A stretch of 64,000 bases of DNA from Chryseobacterium soli (GTDB taxonomy: Bacteria > Bacteroidota > Bacteroidia > Flavobacteriales > Weeksellaceae): contig NZ_JPRH01000001.1 of assembly GCF_000737705.1 (NCBI RefSeq), positions 992,001 to 1,056,000 of the forward strand, read 5' to 3'. Below the pieces are notes generated by a model, which was given only the letters and a program-made list of their open reading frames with translations, was not told where the DNA came from and searched no databases. The first letter of the stretch is position 1; each line of letters starts with the position of its first letter. A program made the position numbers and the translations under genes. Below, one piece after another: positions 25,167 through 34,933 of the stretch.

Positions 25167-26444
25167 TTGAATCAAAATATCCCACTAGCTGAAAAATTAA
25201 GACCGAAAACGTTAGAAGAAGTTCTCGGGCAGGAGCACCTTACCGGTGAAAAAGGTACGATAAGAAAAATGATAGAGAACAATACGCTGAATTCATTGAT
25301 TTTCTGGGGACCTCCGGGAACCGGGAAGACAACGCTTGCAGAAATTGTTTCTGAAAAATCGGGGAGGAATTTTTATAAACTTTCAGCGGTTTCTTCAGGA
25401 GTAAAAGATGTACGTGATATTATTGAAGATGCGAAGAATCAAAATCTGTTTTCGGGAAAATCACCTATTTTATTTATTGATGAAATTCACCGATTTAATA
25501 AATCACAGCAGGATTCACTTCTTCATGCTGTTGAAAAAGGATGGATTGTCCTGATTGGAGCTACCACAGAAAATCCGAGTTTTGAAGTGGTTTCCGCTTT
25601 GCTTTCAAGAAGTCAGGTGTATATTCTGAAAGCGTTGAGTTATGAAAAACTTGAAGAACTGATTGATACAGCTTCCGAAAGATACAATAAAGATGAAGGC
25701 ACGGATTTTAAAATCCTTGAAAAAGAAGCTTTTATACAATATTCAGGAGGAGATGCCAGAAAACTGATCAATTCTGTGGAGCTTGTGCTTAATCAGTATA
25801 AAAACTCTGATACAAATGAAATTATCAATGCAGATGTGCTTTCAGTTCTTCAGGAGACGATGGCGCTCTATGATAAAAATGGCGAGCAGCATTATGATAT
25901 TATTTCAGCGTTCATCAAGTCAATGCGTGGCGGTGATCCTAATGGCGCGGTCTACTGGCTGGCCAGGATGATTGCCGGTGGCGAGGATATTAAATTCATT
26001 GCAAGGCGAATGCTTATTTTAGCTGCTGAAGATATAGGATTGGCTAATCCGAATGCTTTAGTAATCGCCAATAACTGTTTTCAGGCGGTGAATGTCATTG
26101 GAAATCCCGAGTCGAGAATTATTTTAAGTGAAACGGCAGTCTATCTTGCAGTTTCTCCTAAAAGTAATTCCGCCTATATGGCCATCAATGATGCACTGGC
26201 ACTTGTAAAACAAACCGGAAACCTTCCGGTTCCTCTGCATCTCAGAAATGCACCTACGAAACTGATGAAGGATCTGGACTACGGAAAAGAATATAAATAT
26301 GCCCATTCCTACGATGGAAATTTTGTAGAGCAGGATTTTCTGCCTCAGGAAATCAGGGACGTAAAGATATACGAACCCGGAAATAATGCTACTGAAAAGA
26401 AAATCTATGAAGAGCTTAAGAAAAAATGGACGAACAAATATTAA
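25167..26444 (+). CDS. rarA: Replication-associated recombination protein A (AAA ATPase)
   Basis: RarA/MgsA clamp-loader-like ATPase that acts at stalled replication forks. Walker A is FWGPPGTGKTTLAE, Walker B is ILFIDEIHRFNK, sensor 1 follows in LIGATTENPSF, and the C-terminal tetramerisation domain has FIKSMRGGDPNGAVYWLARM. It is 425 residues and complete. The start is TTG at 25167 (NQNIPLAEKLRP follows); no earlier ATG is in frame and a later one would lose the conserved LRPKTLEEV block. Confidence 0.95.
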   Translation: MNQNIPLAEKLRPKTLEEVLGQEHLTGEKGTIRKMIENNTLNSLIFWGPPGTGKTTLAEIVSEKSGRNFYKLSAVSSGVKDVRDIIEDAKNQNLFSGKSPILFIDEIHRFNKSQQDSLLHAVEKGWIVLIGATTENPSFEVVSALLSRSQVYILKALSYEKLEELIDTASERYNKDEGTDFKILEKEAFIQYSGGDARKLINSVELVLNQYKNSDTNEIINADVLSVLQETMALYDKNGEQHYDIISAFIKSMRGGDPNGAVYWLARMIAGGEDIKFIARRMLILAAEDIGLANPNALVIANNCFQAVNVIGNPESRIILSETAVYLAVSPKSNSAYMAINDALALVKQTGNLPVPLHLRNAPTKLMKDLDYGKEYKYAHSYDGNFVEQDFLPQEIRDVKIYEPGNNATEKKIYEELKKKWTNKY

Positions 26445-26450
26445 TACAAT

Positions 26451-26476
26451 AAAGGATACCCGAAAGAGTATCCTTT
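26451..26476 (+). terminator. Probable terminator after rarA
   Basis: A perfect 9-bp stem (AAAGGATAC / GTATCCTTT) with an 8-base loop, 6 bases after the stop. The T run is short. Confidence 0.55.
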
Positions 26477-26499
26477 GTTATAAATATGCTATAGAAAAA

Positions 26500-26931
26500 C
26501 TATTTAGTCGTAATAAATAAAGATTTTTTACCGTTGTAATCTTTAACTTCAGTTTTAATGAGAATATCTCCATATACCATTGTTTTGGTGTTGGTAAACT
26601 CATATCCTTCGATGAAGACAGGAGTGTCCTGTGCGATATTATACTGTTCGTTTAGCTGTGACAAGGCTATTTTATCTAAACCCTGAAATCCGTTTTTGAT
26701 TTTAAACTCAGTAATTCCCTGATCGGCAATGTAACTGTACTTTTTTAGATTCTGGGGCAGAGCAGCCTGGGTTTTATAAACATTTGAACTCTGAACGATG
26801 CTCTTTCTGGCATTGAACATATCTACAGTCCCGACAACGTCATTGGCTACTGCAAACTTTATGGAAGGATTCTTTTGTGCGGATAAAGCGGCAAAAGATA
26901 ACAGGAAAAAAGAATAGAGAATTTTTTTCAT
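26500..26931 (-). CDS. Secreted protein of unknown function
   Basis: A 143-residue protein with a signal peptide (KKILYSFFLLSFAALSAQ). The mature part has no motif I recognise. No cysteine is present and no membrane segment after the signal. It is a single gene, convergent with rarA and 111 bases downstream of the DUF2339 gene on the other side. Confidence 0.65.
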   Translation of the reverse strand: MKKILYSFFLLSFAALSAQKNPSIKFAVANDVVGTVDMFNARKSIVQSSNVYKTQAALPQNLKKYSYIADQGITEFKIKNGFQGLDKIALSQLNEQYNIAQDTPVFIEGYEFTNTKTMVYGDILIKTEVKDYNGKKSLFITTK

Positions 26932-27042
26932 AATCAGAATATATAACTATTAAAAACGTGATAAATATAGTTAATTTTTATAAAATCTGAATAAATTTTT
27001 ATTATAATTTACATATTATCTAAATATATGCTTTTGTTGATG

Positions 27043-29271
27043 TTAGGATTGCATGTTTTCATCTTGTATTTCTTTTTTATCAACCAGATTTGTAATGATA
27101 TTTTTAAGCCGCTGAAACATAAATGAACTCAGCAGCAGGATAACTCCCAGAATGATAAATGCAATGATCCTTGAAATATTGTCCATTTGCCATACATCAT
27201 AAGCATACAGCTTTACTGCCATAATACCGATAAGTGCAAAACCTATTTTATTATACTCCGGATTTTTCTTTTGTAAGCCGATGTAAATAAAAACGGTTGC
27301 AATAACCGTCCACAAGATCGGGAGATACAGAATATTAAAATGCCGGCTTGCTTTATAGGAAGAAGGAATATCATTCGCCATAGTTAACATATAAAGGTGA
27401 TAGAAAGTAGAGCTTACCGAAAGCACAAAAACAAAAGAAATGATCCAGTATGATGTTTTTGCCGTATAAAAATCAGAGTAACGGGGAGTTACAGCATACA
27501 GATACAGAAATGGCATCCAGTATAGTAAGTGTATCCAGTAAAAACTAAATGGAATTCTATGCGATAAAATAGATGTTGAAATCTCTGATGCCGAAAAAGA
27601 CACATGCACTGCCACCAGCAAAAGTAAAAGATAAATCAGCCCGTTTTGAAAGCTGCTGTTAAGAGATAATTGCTCTTTTAACAACAGTAAGATAAAAATA
27701 TAATAAATGCTGAATAGGACACCAATGCTTATAATCACGGATCCCTGCATTCCGGAAATGTGGTAAATGATCTCCAGCAGCATTGCAGTATAGATCACGG
27801 CATAGCTTATCGTAGAAAAAATAGTTTCAGGAAAAAAGCCCTGCTTCTGGGTTTCATGTATTTTTTTTAATAAAAACAGATTCACAACCATCGAAATGAC
27901 AGTTACTAAACTTGTTAAAAATATCGGATTGAAGACAACCGATAATTGATTGGCATTAATGTATTGTAACCAGGTCATGATCTGCGCTATGATGACTAAA
28001 GGAAACAGAACGCTAAAGCATGTTTTAAAAATTTTAAGATTCGTTTTTTTCCATATAAATAGCAATAGAGTAGCTTCTACAGCCCATACACTGGTAATCA
28101 AATGGACTTTAAACAGCAAAGCAGCAGCAATCGTAACAAGGCTGATTGTAATTCCGGCAAAAACAGAATAAGCAATACCGATATTTTTCTGTGCATGCTC
28201 CCTGAAAAGAAGAGCTCCATTTACTAAAGCAAAAATAATCGGGAAAATAGCTGACGATTCATAATTGAGCTTGTTGAAAATATAAACCATTCCAATGATA
28301 CTGGAGAAGTTAATCAATACCAACATCAATATGTCGGAAGGAGACATGGTCTTTTTCCTGAGATATTCCTGTAATGCAAAAACATAAAAAATAATATAAT
28401 TGATGCTGTAAAATACAATACTGAGAAGCTGAGATTGATTGTAAGTCCAATACAAAATATATAAAGTAGTGAATAAAAATGAGACCCATCCGATGCTTCT
28501 CCAATGTTTCAGGAATACGACAACCAGCATTCCAATATTCAGTAAAGTAAGGTAAGTAAAAAGAAAATGATAATTACTTTGTCCTGTACTGATCATCAAA
28601 GGAGCAGAAAATCCACCTATTAATGAGAAGATAATTAATATTTCACTCTTATAATAATAGGGGAGAAGAATTGAGATGATTGTGATGAAAGTAATGACTG
28701 CAAAAGCTGTATTTTGAGTGAATAAATGATATTCCCTGAACGCAATGGTAGTAGTAAAATATAAAACAGCAATCCCTCCACCCGTGATGATAGAAGAAAA
28801 AACACTGTAATTTTTTCTTAGAAAATATCCAGTTAACAGAATACCAACTCCCGTGCAAAGACCTATTCCGGCTCTTGCAGTTTCACCGATCCAGTTATTA
28901 TCAATGGCATATTTTACAAAATACCCTATTCCCAGAACCAACGTGAAAATTCCGATAACGGTGAGTGCGTTTTGTTTTAAAAAATCCATGACAGGAGCAA
29001 TCCAGTCTTTTTCCTGAGGTAATACCGGACTGTCATTGGTAACAGGTGTCTCTTTGGGTATACTGGTTTTTAAGGTGTTATTCTGTTCTGCAATGGACGT
29101 ATGATCCGCTTGCTGATTTTGATTTTGTATTATTTTAGGTTGATCTAAAGAAGAGTTGATTCTCTTATTGAGCTGCGAAACTTCATTTTCCAGTCTTTTA
29201 ATTTTACTGTTCAACCGGCCGAAAATGAATACAACAGCTATAATTAATATAATAAGAAGAGGTTCATTCAT
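27043..29271 (-). CDS. DUF2339 family polytopic membrane protein
   Basis: A 742-residue membrane protein with a short N-terminal anchor, a coiled-coil region (KIKRLENEVSQLNKRI, residues about 22-40), a polar linker, then some twenty transmembrane helices. The first core block (FLKQNALTVIGIFTLVLGIG, FVKYAIDNNWIGETARAGIG) is typical of DUF2339 proteins. The family's function is not known. The final C-terminal segment turns polar and charged. It is a single gene. Confidence 0.85.
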   Translation of the reverse strand: MNEPLLIILIIAVVFIFGRLNSKIKRLENEVSQLNKRINSSLDQPKIIQNQNQQADHTSIAEQNNTLKTSIPKETPVTNDSPVLPQEKDWIAPVMDFLKQNALTVIGIFTLVLGIGYFVKYAIDNNWIGETARAGIGLCTGVGILLTGYFLRKNYSVFSSIITGGGIAVLYFTTTIAFREYHLFTQNTAFAVITFITIISILLPYYYKSEILIIFSLIGGFSAPLMISTGQSNYHFLFTYLTLLNIGMLVVVFLKHWRSIGWVSFLFTTLYILYWTYNQSQLLSIVFYSINYIIFYVFALQEYLRKKTMSPSDILMLVLINFSSIIGMVYIFNKLNYESSAIFPIIFALVNGALLFREHAQKNIGIAYSVFAGITISLVTIAAALLFKVHLITSVWAVEATLLLFIWKKTNLKIFKTCFSVLFPLVIIAQIMTWLQYINANQLSVVFNPIFLTSLVTVISMVVNLFLLKKIHETQKQGFFPETIFSTISYAVIYTAMLLEIIYHISGMQGSVIISIGVLFSIYYIFILLLLKEQLSLNSSFQNGLIYLLLLLVAVHVSFSASEISTSILSHRIPFSFYWIHLLYWMPFLYLYAVTPRYSDFYTAKTSYWIISFVFVLSVSSTFYHLYMLTMANDIPSSYKASRHFNILYLPILWTVIATVFIYIGLQKKNPEYNKIGFALIGIMAVKLYAYDVWQMDNISRIIAFIILGVILLLSSFMFQRLKNIITNLVDKKEIQDENMQS

Positions 29272-29381
29272 TCTATAGTTTTTGCCAAATATAGATAAAT
29301 CTTTGCGAAGAGGTTAAAATTAATCCATCACAGAAGCTGAGATGGATTAATTGTGTAGAGTAATTAAATTTGAATGTCTTT

Positions 29382-30086
29382 CTAATTAGATACCTTGTAA
29401 ATGTAAAAAGAACTTACACTGGATCCTAATAATCCAGCATCAAGTAATGAAGATCCGGTAAGACCTAATGAGATTTTATCTCCGGCCTGCAAGGTGTACA
29501 ATGAATTGATACTGCCTTCAGAAATAGTAAGACTCAGAAGAATTAGATTCGCACCACTGAAAGGGCGGTTATCGATAGTGGTAGCTACTCCCGCTCTTGT
29601 TCTGACAATTCCAATACCAGGTGAGTTGGCTAATATTGCCGCCTGAAGACCTGTACCATAACGGAAACTAAATCCTATTTGATATACTCCGGAAGAAGGG
29701 ATGGTATAGGAGTTGTCCGTGTCAGAAAACAAAGCAGTGTCACCCAATGTTCTTTCTGCTGCCAGAAAGTTAACTGCCCTAAATCCTGCAGGAAATAATC
29801 CCAAACTCAGTAAACTTATTCCTGCTGTTTTTTTTGCAGCATACACTGAAGTATTGGTGTTTGTATTTAGCAGGACCTGAGGGTCTACCTGAGATATTTG
29901 AGCACTTCCTTCGTTAAGCGCCAAAATTTGATATCCTGGCAATGCTGTTGTTGCAGGAATATTACGAACTTTCACTGTTCCGTTAACGTCAAGAGTCGCA
30001 CTTGGCGTAGAGGTATTAATCCCAACTTGTGAAAAAACCGGGATTGCTGAAACAGCCATTAGTAAGCTGTAAATCTTAGTTTTCAT
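29382..30086 (-). CDS. Secreted C1q/TNF-like jelly-roll protein
   Basis: A 234-residue secreted protein. The signal peptide is followed by QVGINTSTPSATLDVNGTVK, a stretch seen at the N-terminus of many flavobacterial secreted and fibre-like proteins. The C-terminal part (SYTIPSSGVYQIGFSFRYG, then LSLTISEGS and YTLQAGDKISLGL) has the beta pattern of a C1q/TNF-like trimerising domain, though I call that from pattern only. It could be a surface-exposed structural or adhesive protein. Confidence 0.65.
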   Translation of the reverse strand: MKTKIYSLLMAVSAIPVFSQVGINTSTPSATLDVNGTVKVRNIPATTALPGYQILALNEGSAQISQVDPQVLLNTNTNTSVYAAKKTAGISLLSLGLFPAGFRAVNFLAAERTLGDTALFSDTDNSYTIPSSGVYQIGFSFRYGTGLQAAILANSPGIGIVRTRAGVATTIDNRPFSGANLILLSLTISEGSINSLYTLQAGDKISLGLTGSSLLDAGLLGSSVSSFYIYKVSN

Positions 30087-30608
30087 GTGTAAATTTTTAA
30101 TTAGTTTTCAATTTTTCATAATGCAATAATCATGCCTTATGTGTTGATATAATTTAATTGTATAGTGTTTTTTATGTGAATTTATTAAACATATGTTTAT
30201 ATTATAATTGATAATATCCTTTGTTTCCTTTGTTGGTCGAGGTTTTTTAAATGATTATTTAGGTTTTGTGTTAAAATTATTAACTAATTATGTCTCTTTA
30301 AATTGAATTAATTTAATTTTTAGGCAGCAGTTTTGTCATATGTAATATCTGCCAATCTAGCAGTATGACTTAATCGACTGACATAAGTGATGAAAAACAG
30401 GACAGTTAATTATTTCTCATTTTTTTTTAAAAATAGATGAAAATGATTTGCTGTTATTAGCAGAAAAAACTGGAATTTAAGACAGATTCTTGTTTTTTTT
30501 CAGGATATAACGGAGATCAATGATCTTATTAACCTTTGACTTCAATTCTGATCATAAAAAAAACACTGCTTACGATAAGCAGTGCTGTGTGTAATAATGT
30601 AAATGTTT
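30087..30608. other. Gene-free interval of 522 bases
   Basis: No ORF of convincing quality lies here on either strand. The right end holds the pheA terminator. The left end must contain the promoter of the secreted C1q-like gene on the minus strand, but I find no clean TAnnTTTG box. AAACATATGTTT (30188-30199) is a perfect palindrome of unknown meaning. Confidence 0.5.
30556..30584 (-). terminator. Intrinsic terminator after pheA
   Basis: On the minus strand, a perfect 9-bp stem (CACTGCTTA / TAAGCAGTG) with a 3-base loop is followed by eight T. Confidence 0.92.
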
Positions 30609-31466
30609 TTAACTTTCCAACAGGAATTCTTTATAATTTCCCAGGAAGTCAACATTTGCATTGATTGATTCAAGTTCTTGTAAAGCATTTCCATGCAGAA
30701 CGTCCTCCCATTTTCCATTTACATTCATAAAGAAAAAATAATTTCCAAGTCCTGTTTTTAAGGTTCGGGACTCAATTTTACTGAGATTCATTTTCCTCCA
30801 TGCAAAAACAGATAAAACCTGATGTAATCCTCCCGGATGGTCTTCAGGAAGAGTAATCAGTAAGCCTGATTTTTCGCCTATTATCTGAAGGCTGCTGTTC
30901 TGGTACTGAGTATTCTGCTTAGAAATCACAATAAATCTTGTGTGATTTTGTTCAAAATCCTGAATATTACGGTTGATAATCTGTAAACCGTATAAATTGG
31001 CAGCAAACTGATTAGCCACCGCTGCAATCTTCATATCCTTGTTTTCAGAAACATATTTTGCTGCTGCTGCTGTGGACGAAAAATCCTTTCTTTTATAGTG
31101 TTTATAATGGGTATCTAGGAAATGGAAGCTCTGCGCCAGCGCCTGAGGATGTGAGTAAATGATTTCAATATCCTCAATAGTATTCTCAGGATGGATCATC
31201 AGGTGGTGGGCAATAGGCATTACGGCTTCAGCTTCGATTTTAATCGCCGGGGTTTTGTATAAATAATCCAGGGTCATAGAAACCGTTCCCTCAATAGAAT
31301 TTTCCAGGGGAACGACTGCCTTGTCGACGTCTCCATTTTCTACAGCATTGAAGCAGTCCAGAATATTGGCCTGCGGTAAAAGTTCTTCATTCGGGAAGAG
31401 CTGGGTGGTCGCCAGCTGGGTAAAACTGGCATGCGGACCTAAAAATGCAATCTTCATCTTTTTCAT
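30609..31466 (-). CDS. pheA: Prephenate dehydratase
   Basis: Converts prephenate to phenylpyruvate in phenylalanine synthesis. The catalytic domain has IAFLGPHASFTQLA at the N-terminus and NHTRFIVIS, with the catalytic Thr-Arg-Phe. The ACT domain has LPEDHPGGLHQVLSVF and the phenylalanine-binding ESRT. It is a monofunctional enzyme of 285 residues, with no chorismate mutase. The second Met (MKIAFLG, three codons in) is an alternative start. Confidence 0.95.
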   Translation of the reverse strand: MKKMKIAFLGPHASFTQLATTQLFPNEELLPQANILDCFNAVENGDVDKAVVPLENSIEGTVSMTLDYLYKTPAIKIEAEAVMPIAHHLMIHPENTIEDIEIIYSHPQALAQSFHFLDTHYKHYKRKDFSSTAAAAKYVSENKDMKIAAVANQFAANLYGLQIINRNIQDFEQNHTRFIVISKQNTQYQNSSLQIIGEKSGLLITLPEDHPGGLHQVLSVFAWRKMNLSKIESRTLKTGLGNYFFFMNVNGKWEDVLHGNALQELESINANVDFLGNYKEFLLES

Positions 31467-31556
31467 ATCAATTCAAAAAGTTATTTTTTTCTCATTTTGT
31501 TTTATTCACTTCAAATATCATCATTAAATAGGCTAAACCCTAATTATTATAACAGA

Positions 31557-31970
31557 TTATTCCTCTTTCCAGTTTTTTTCAATCAGCCGGATCAGGAAAT
31601 CGGGACATTTGATAATTTTATTGGTGTTGGAATCCAAAAAGAAAAGGGTAGTGGAAGCTTCGGTAATTTTAGTATGCTCTTCATTGTAAATTTCATACTC
31701 AAATTCAATTTTTACTCCCGGAATTTTTTTCAGGTAGGTATGGATTTCTAATTTTTGATCATATAAAGCCGGCCGCAAATACTTAATTTTATACTCTGAG
31801 ACAGGGAGCCAAATTCCTTGGTTTTCAATCTCATCGTATGACATTCCTATGGTTCGGAATAGCTCTACTCTTCCAATTTCGAAGTACTCGGCGTAATTAC
31901 CGTAGTAAACATATTTCATGGGATCTGTCTCTCCGTAACGTACTCGTAATGAGTGTTTTGTGTGTATCAT
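31557..31970 (-). CDS. Acyl-CoA thioesterase, 4-hydroxybenzoyl-CoA/YbgC-like
   Basis: A 137-residue hotdog thioesterase of the 4HBT family. The signature RVRYGETDPMKYVYYGNY holds the catalytic Asp. It would hydrolyse short acyl-CoA in the cytoplasm; YbgC-like proteins are associated with the Tol-Pal region elsewhere, which is not the case here. It is divergent from dnaA. pheA follows on the same strand after 90 bases, so co-transcription is possible. Confidence 0.82.
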   Translation of the reverse strand: MIHTKHSLRVRYGETDPMKYVYYGNYAEYFEIGRVELFRTIGMSYDEIENQGIWLPVSEYKIKYLRPALYDQKLEIHTYLKKIPGVKIEFEYEIYNEEHTKITEASTTLFFLDSNTNKIIKCPDFLIRLIEKNWKEE

Positions 31971-32104
31971 TTTCGTCTCAAATTATACATACAAATATAT
32001 TTTTAAATAATCAATACCCGCAATATTTTTTTTTAAAAAGAAAAAAGTGGACCTTTGTCTTCCTTCTAAAAAACGGACTAACTAAGAACAATCGGGGCAT
32101 AAAT

Positions 32105-33559
32105 ATGGATGAAAATTTAATGATGATATGGCGGAAGTGCCTTCAGTTCATGCGAGACAATTTGAACGCGGCTGAAGACAATTCTGATTTAAAGAAGCTT
32201 GAAAAATCTTTCGATTTACTGTTTGATAAAGTTCAGCCTATTTCCCTGGCTGATAATAACCTTACGTTAATGGTTCCGAGTGATTTTTACAAGGAATATA
32301 TCGAAGATAATTATTTATCTCTTCTTTCTGCTGCCCTTAAGAAAAATATAGGAAAAGGAGTTAAATTATGGTATTCTGTAATGGAAAACAGACCTAATGG
32401 TTTAGAGAAACCCGTTACTATGAATATGAAAGGGAAAAGCGTCCCTACTCCAAGAACCCAGGAAACAATGCCTCAGGGATTTTCATCAAATATCGTCAAC
32501 CCTTTTGTTGTTCCGGGAATTAAGAAAGTAAATATCGACTCTAACCTGAAGTCTGATTTTTCTTTCGATAACTATGTAGAAGGGGAAAGCAACAAGTTTG
32601 CAGCTACAGTAGCTAGATCCATTGCTAAAAGACCGGGTGCAACGGCTTTCAACCCATTATTCTTATATGGAGGATACGGTGTTGGAAAAACCCACCTGGG
32701 ACAGGCTGTCGGTTTAGAAGTGAAAAGCCAGTTTCCAGATAAAGTAGTTCTTTATCTTTCTTCTGAAAAATTCATTCAGCAGTTTATTTCTTCTGCAAAG
32801 GCCCATAAGCAGACAGAATTTGCTAATTTTTATCAGATGGTCGATGTATTGATCATTGACGATATTCAGTTCTTATCCGGAAAATCCGCTACCCAGGATA
32901 GCTTCTTCCATATTTTTGATCACCTGCATCAGAATGGAAAGCAGATTATCCTTACTTCAGATAAAGCTCCGGCGGATATCATGGATATCCAGGACAGAAT
33001 TGTTTCCCGTTTCAAATGGGGACTTTCAGCAGAAATTAAATCTCCGGATTTACAGACCCGTAGAAAAATTATTGTAGATAAATTAAGCAGAGACGGAATC
33101 GTCCTTACTGATGATATGCTGGATTTCCTTGCTTCAGAAACGAAAACCAATGTAAGGGAGCTTATCGGGGTTATCAATTCTGTAATTGCGTATTCTACGG
33201 TATACAAAACAGAATTAAGTCTTGAGCTATTAAAAGATACCATCAGTAAAATTGCTGCCAACCAAAAGAAGATCATCAATATTCCTTACATTCAGGAAGT
33301 GGTGTGCGACTATTTTGGAATCAAAAAAGAACAGCTTTTATCCAAAACAAGAAAAAGAGAAATCGCTCTGCCGAGACAATTGGCGATGTATTTCTCTAAA
33401 GAGCTCACCAATGCCACCTTCACTAAAATAGGGGAGGAAATGGGCGGAAAAGACCACTCTACGGTAATGTATGCTTGTGATACCATTAAAGATGTGTCTA
33501 AAATAGATAAAGAAGTAAAAAAATACGTTAAAGATCTTTCCGAAAGAATCAAAAAGTAA
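32105..33559 (+). CDS. dnaA: Chromosomal replication initiator protein DnaA
   Basis: Binds origin DNA and opens it for replication. The 484-residue protein has domain I (MIWRKCLQFMRDNLN), a variable linker, the AAA domain with GGYGVGKTHLGQ (Walker A) and VLIIDDIQFLSGK (Walker B), and the domain IV signature GGKDHSTVMYACD. The ATG at 32105 is chosen; the frame is open to 31838, but that would run through the divergent thioesterase gene. No dnaN is adjacent, and I do not see clustered TTATCCACA boxes, so the origin is not shown to lie here. Confidence 0.97.
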   Translation: MDENLMMIWRKCLQFMRDNLNAAEDNSDLKKLEKSFDLLFDKVQPISLADNNLTLMVPSDFYKEYIEDNYLSLLSAALKKNIGKGVKLWYSVMENRPNGLEKPVTMNMKGKSVPTPRTQETMPQGFSSNIVNPFVVPGIKKVNIDSNLKSDFSFDNYVEGESNKFAATVARSIAKRPGATAFNPLFLYGGYGVGKTHLGQAVGLEVKSQFPDKVVLYLSSEKFIQQFISSAKAHKQTEFANFYQMVDVLIIDDIQFLSGKSATQDSFFHIFDHLHQNGKQIILTSDKAPADIMDIQDRIVSRFKWGLSAEIKSPDLQTRRKIIVDKLSRDGIVLTDDMLDFLASETKTNVRELIGVINSVIAYSTVYKTELSLELLKDTISKIAANQKKIINIPYIQEVVCDYFGIKKEQLLSKTRKREIALPRQLAMYFSKELTNATFTKIGEEMGGKDHSTVMYACDTIKDVSKIDKEVKKYVKDLSERIKK

Positions 33560-33583
33560 GATCATAATTTACTGACAATAAAG

Positions 33584-33615
33584 AAAATGGAGAATAGGGA
33601 TATTCTTCATTTTTT
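33584..33615 (+). terminator. Intrinsic terminator after dnaA
   Basis: A 13-bp stem (AAAATGGAGAATA / TATTCTTCATTTT, one G-U) with a GGGA loop and a following T run, 24 bases after the stop. Confidence 0.88.
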
Positions 33616-33660
33616 ATTTAGATTTGTTTAAAATTTTAGTTCCAGTTATAATTTGAAAAT

Positions 33661-34134
33661 ATGAAAATATTGATGGTCTGCTTGGGAAATATTTGCAGAA
33701 GCCCTTTAGCAGAAGGAATTATGAAAACCAAACTTTCCGGTGAATTTTTTGTAGATTCTGCCGGTACTATTTCTATGCATGAAGGAGAACATCCCGATAA
33801 AAGGGCTGTTAAAACTGCCGCCAACCACGGAATAGACATCTCAATGCAGCAATCAAGACCGATCACGAATTCAGATTTTGAAAATTTTGATCTCATCTAT
33901 TGTATGGACCGTAAAGTCTATCAGGATGTGATGTCGAAAGCTCCTCATGAACAGAAACAAAAGATTTCTTTGTTTTTAGAAGCCGATGGAAACAATTCAG
34001 ATACAGAAGTTCCCGATCCGTACTGGGGAGATATGAAGGACTTTGAACATGTTTTCCAATTACTGGAAAACAGATGTAACACAATTGCACAACAGTTGAT
34101 GACTGAATTTTCAGCCATTAAAAACTCAAAATAA
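33661..34134 (+). CDS. Low-molecular-weight protein-tyrosine phosphatase
   Basis: A 157-residue cytoplasmic phosphatase. The phosphate-binding loop is Cys7-LGNIC-Arg13-Ser (C-x5-R-S), and the general acid is in VPDPYWG. Normal family length. Some members reverse tyrosine phosphorylation of capsule kinases, but no kinase is nearby. The methyltransferase gene follows after 32 bases, probably on the same transcript. Confidence 0.92.
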   Translation: MKILMVCLGNICRSPLAEGIMKTKLSGEFFVDSAGTISMHEGEHPDKRAVKTAANHGIDISMQQSRPITNSDFENFDLIYCMDRKVYQDVMSKAPHEQKQKISLFLEADGNNSDTEVPDPYWGDMKDFEHVFQLLENRCNTIAQQLMTEFSAIKNSK

Positions 34135-34166
34135 CTTAATTTTATTCACCATTTATACCTTATACA

Positions 34167-34865
34167 ATGCTTTTCCTACTTCCAGCTTATTTATCAGAAA
34201 ATACTTCTATCAGCCATTTTTCACCGGTCATGAAAGAATATATCATGCAGACGGATTATTTTTTTGTAGAAAATGAAAAAACAGCTCGCAAGGTTATTAA
34301 ATTTTTTGCACCTGAGAAAAAACAAGCAGATTTAAAACTGTTTTTACTGGATAAATACACGGAAAATGCTGATATTAAAGAAGCTCAGGAACTGATGCGT
34401 AAAGGTCAGGATTTTGGGTTGCTTTCAGAAGCCGGACTTCCCTGTATTGCAGATCCGGGAAATCTGATCGTTAAATGGTGTCATGAAAAAAATATCAGAG
34501 TAATCCCTATTTCAGGGCCTTCGTCGATTATTTTAGCGTTGATTTCCAGTGGTTTCAACGGCCAGGAATTTAGTTTTAACGGATATCTTCCCATAGAAAA
34601 AGGAGAGAAAAAAAGACAGATGCTTCATTTGGAAAGCTTGGTTGAAAAGACTGGATATACTCAGATTTTCATGGAAACTCCCTATAGAAATAATCCGCTT
34701 TTTGAAGATCTGTGCAAGTTTTTATCACCTAATACAAAACTCTGTATTGCAGCTAATATCAACGATCCGGAGCATGAATTCATTAAAACCAGAACCATCA
34801 AAGAATGGCAGAAACACAAGCCAGAACTTCATAAAATCCCTGCTGTATTTGTGTTGGGAAAATAA
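34167..34865 (+). CDS. SAM-dependent methyltransferase, tetrapyrrole methylase fold (RsmI-like)
   Basis: A 232-residue methyltransferase of the tetrapyrrole methylase fold. The SEAGLPCIADPGN segment and the PISGPSSIILAL segment are those of the RsmI group, which methylates the 2'-OH of C1402 in 16S rRNA. It is shorter than RsmI (about 280 residues), and the N-terminus begins LFLLPAYLSE rather than the usual glycine-rich strand, so it may be a distinct subfamily that shares the fold but not the exact target. Confidence 0.78.
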   Translation: MLFLLPAYLSENTSISHFSPVMKEYIMQTDYFFVENEKTARKVIKFFAPEKKQADLKLFLLDKYTENADIKEAQELMRKGQDFGLLSEAGLPCIADPGNLIVKWCHEKNIRVIPISGPSSIILALISSGFNGQEFSFNGYLPIEKGEKKRQMLHLESLVEKTGYTQIFMETPYRNNPLFEDLCKFLSPNTKLCIAANINDPEHEFIKTRTIKEWQKHKPELHKIPAVFVLGK

Positions 34866-34933
34866 GTTTAACACACCCTTAACGTATCTTTAGCATTATT
34901 CTTGCGCTTTAGCTAATACTAAAAAATTGAATA

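Noticed and set aside
30087..30608. Hidden small gene in the 522-base gap
   Set aside because: I find no frame with plausible composition and no promoter-terminator pair apart from the pheA terminator.
31838..32104. Upstream extension of dnaA
   Set aside because: It would read through the opposite thioesterase gene; DnaA domain I begins normally at 32105.
31971..32104. Replication origin beside dnaA
   Set aside because: I found no cluster of DnaA boxes and no dnaN; in Bacteroidetes dnaA is often away from the origin.
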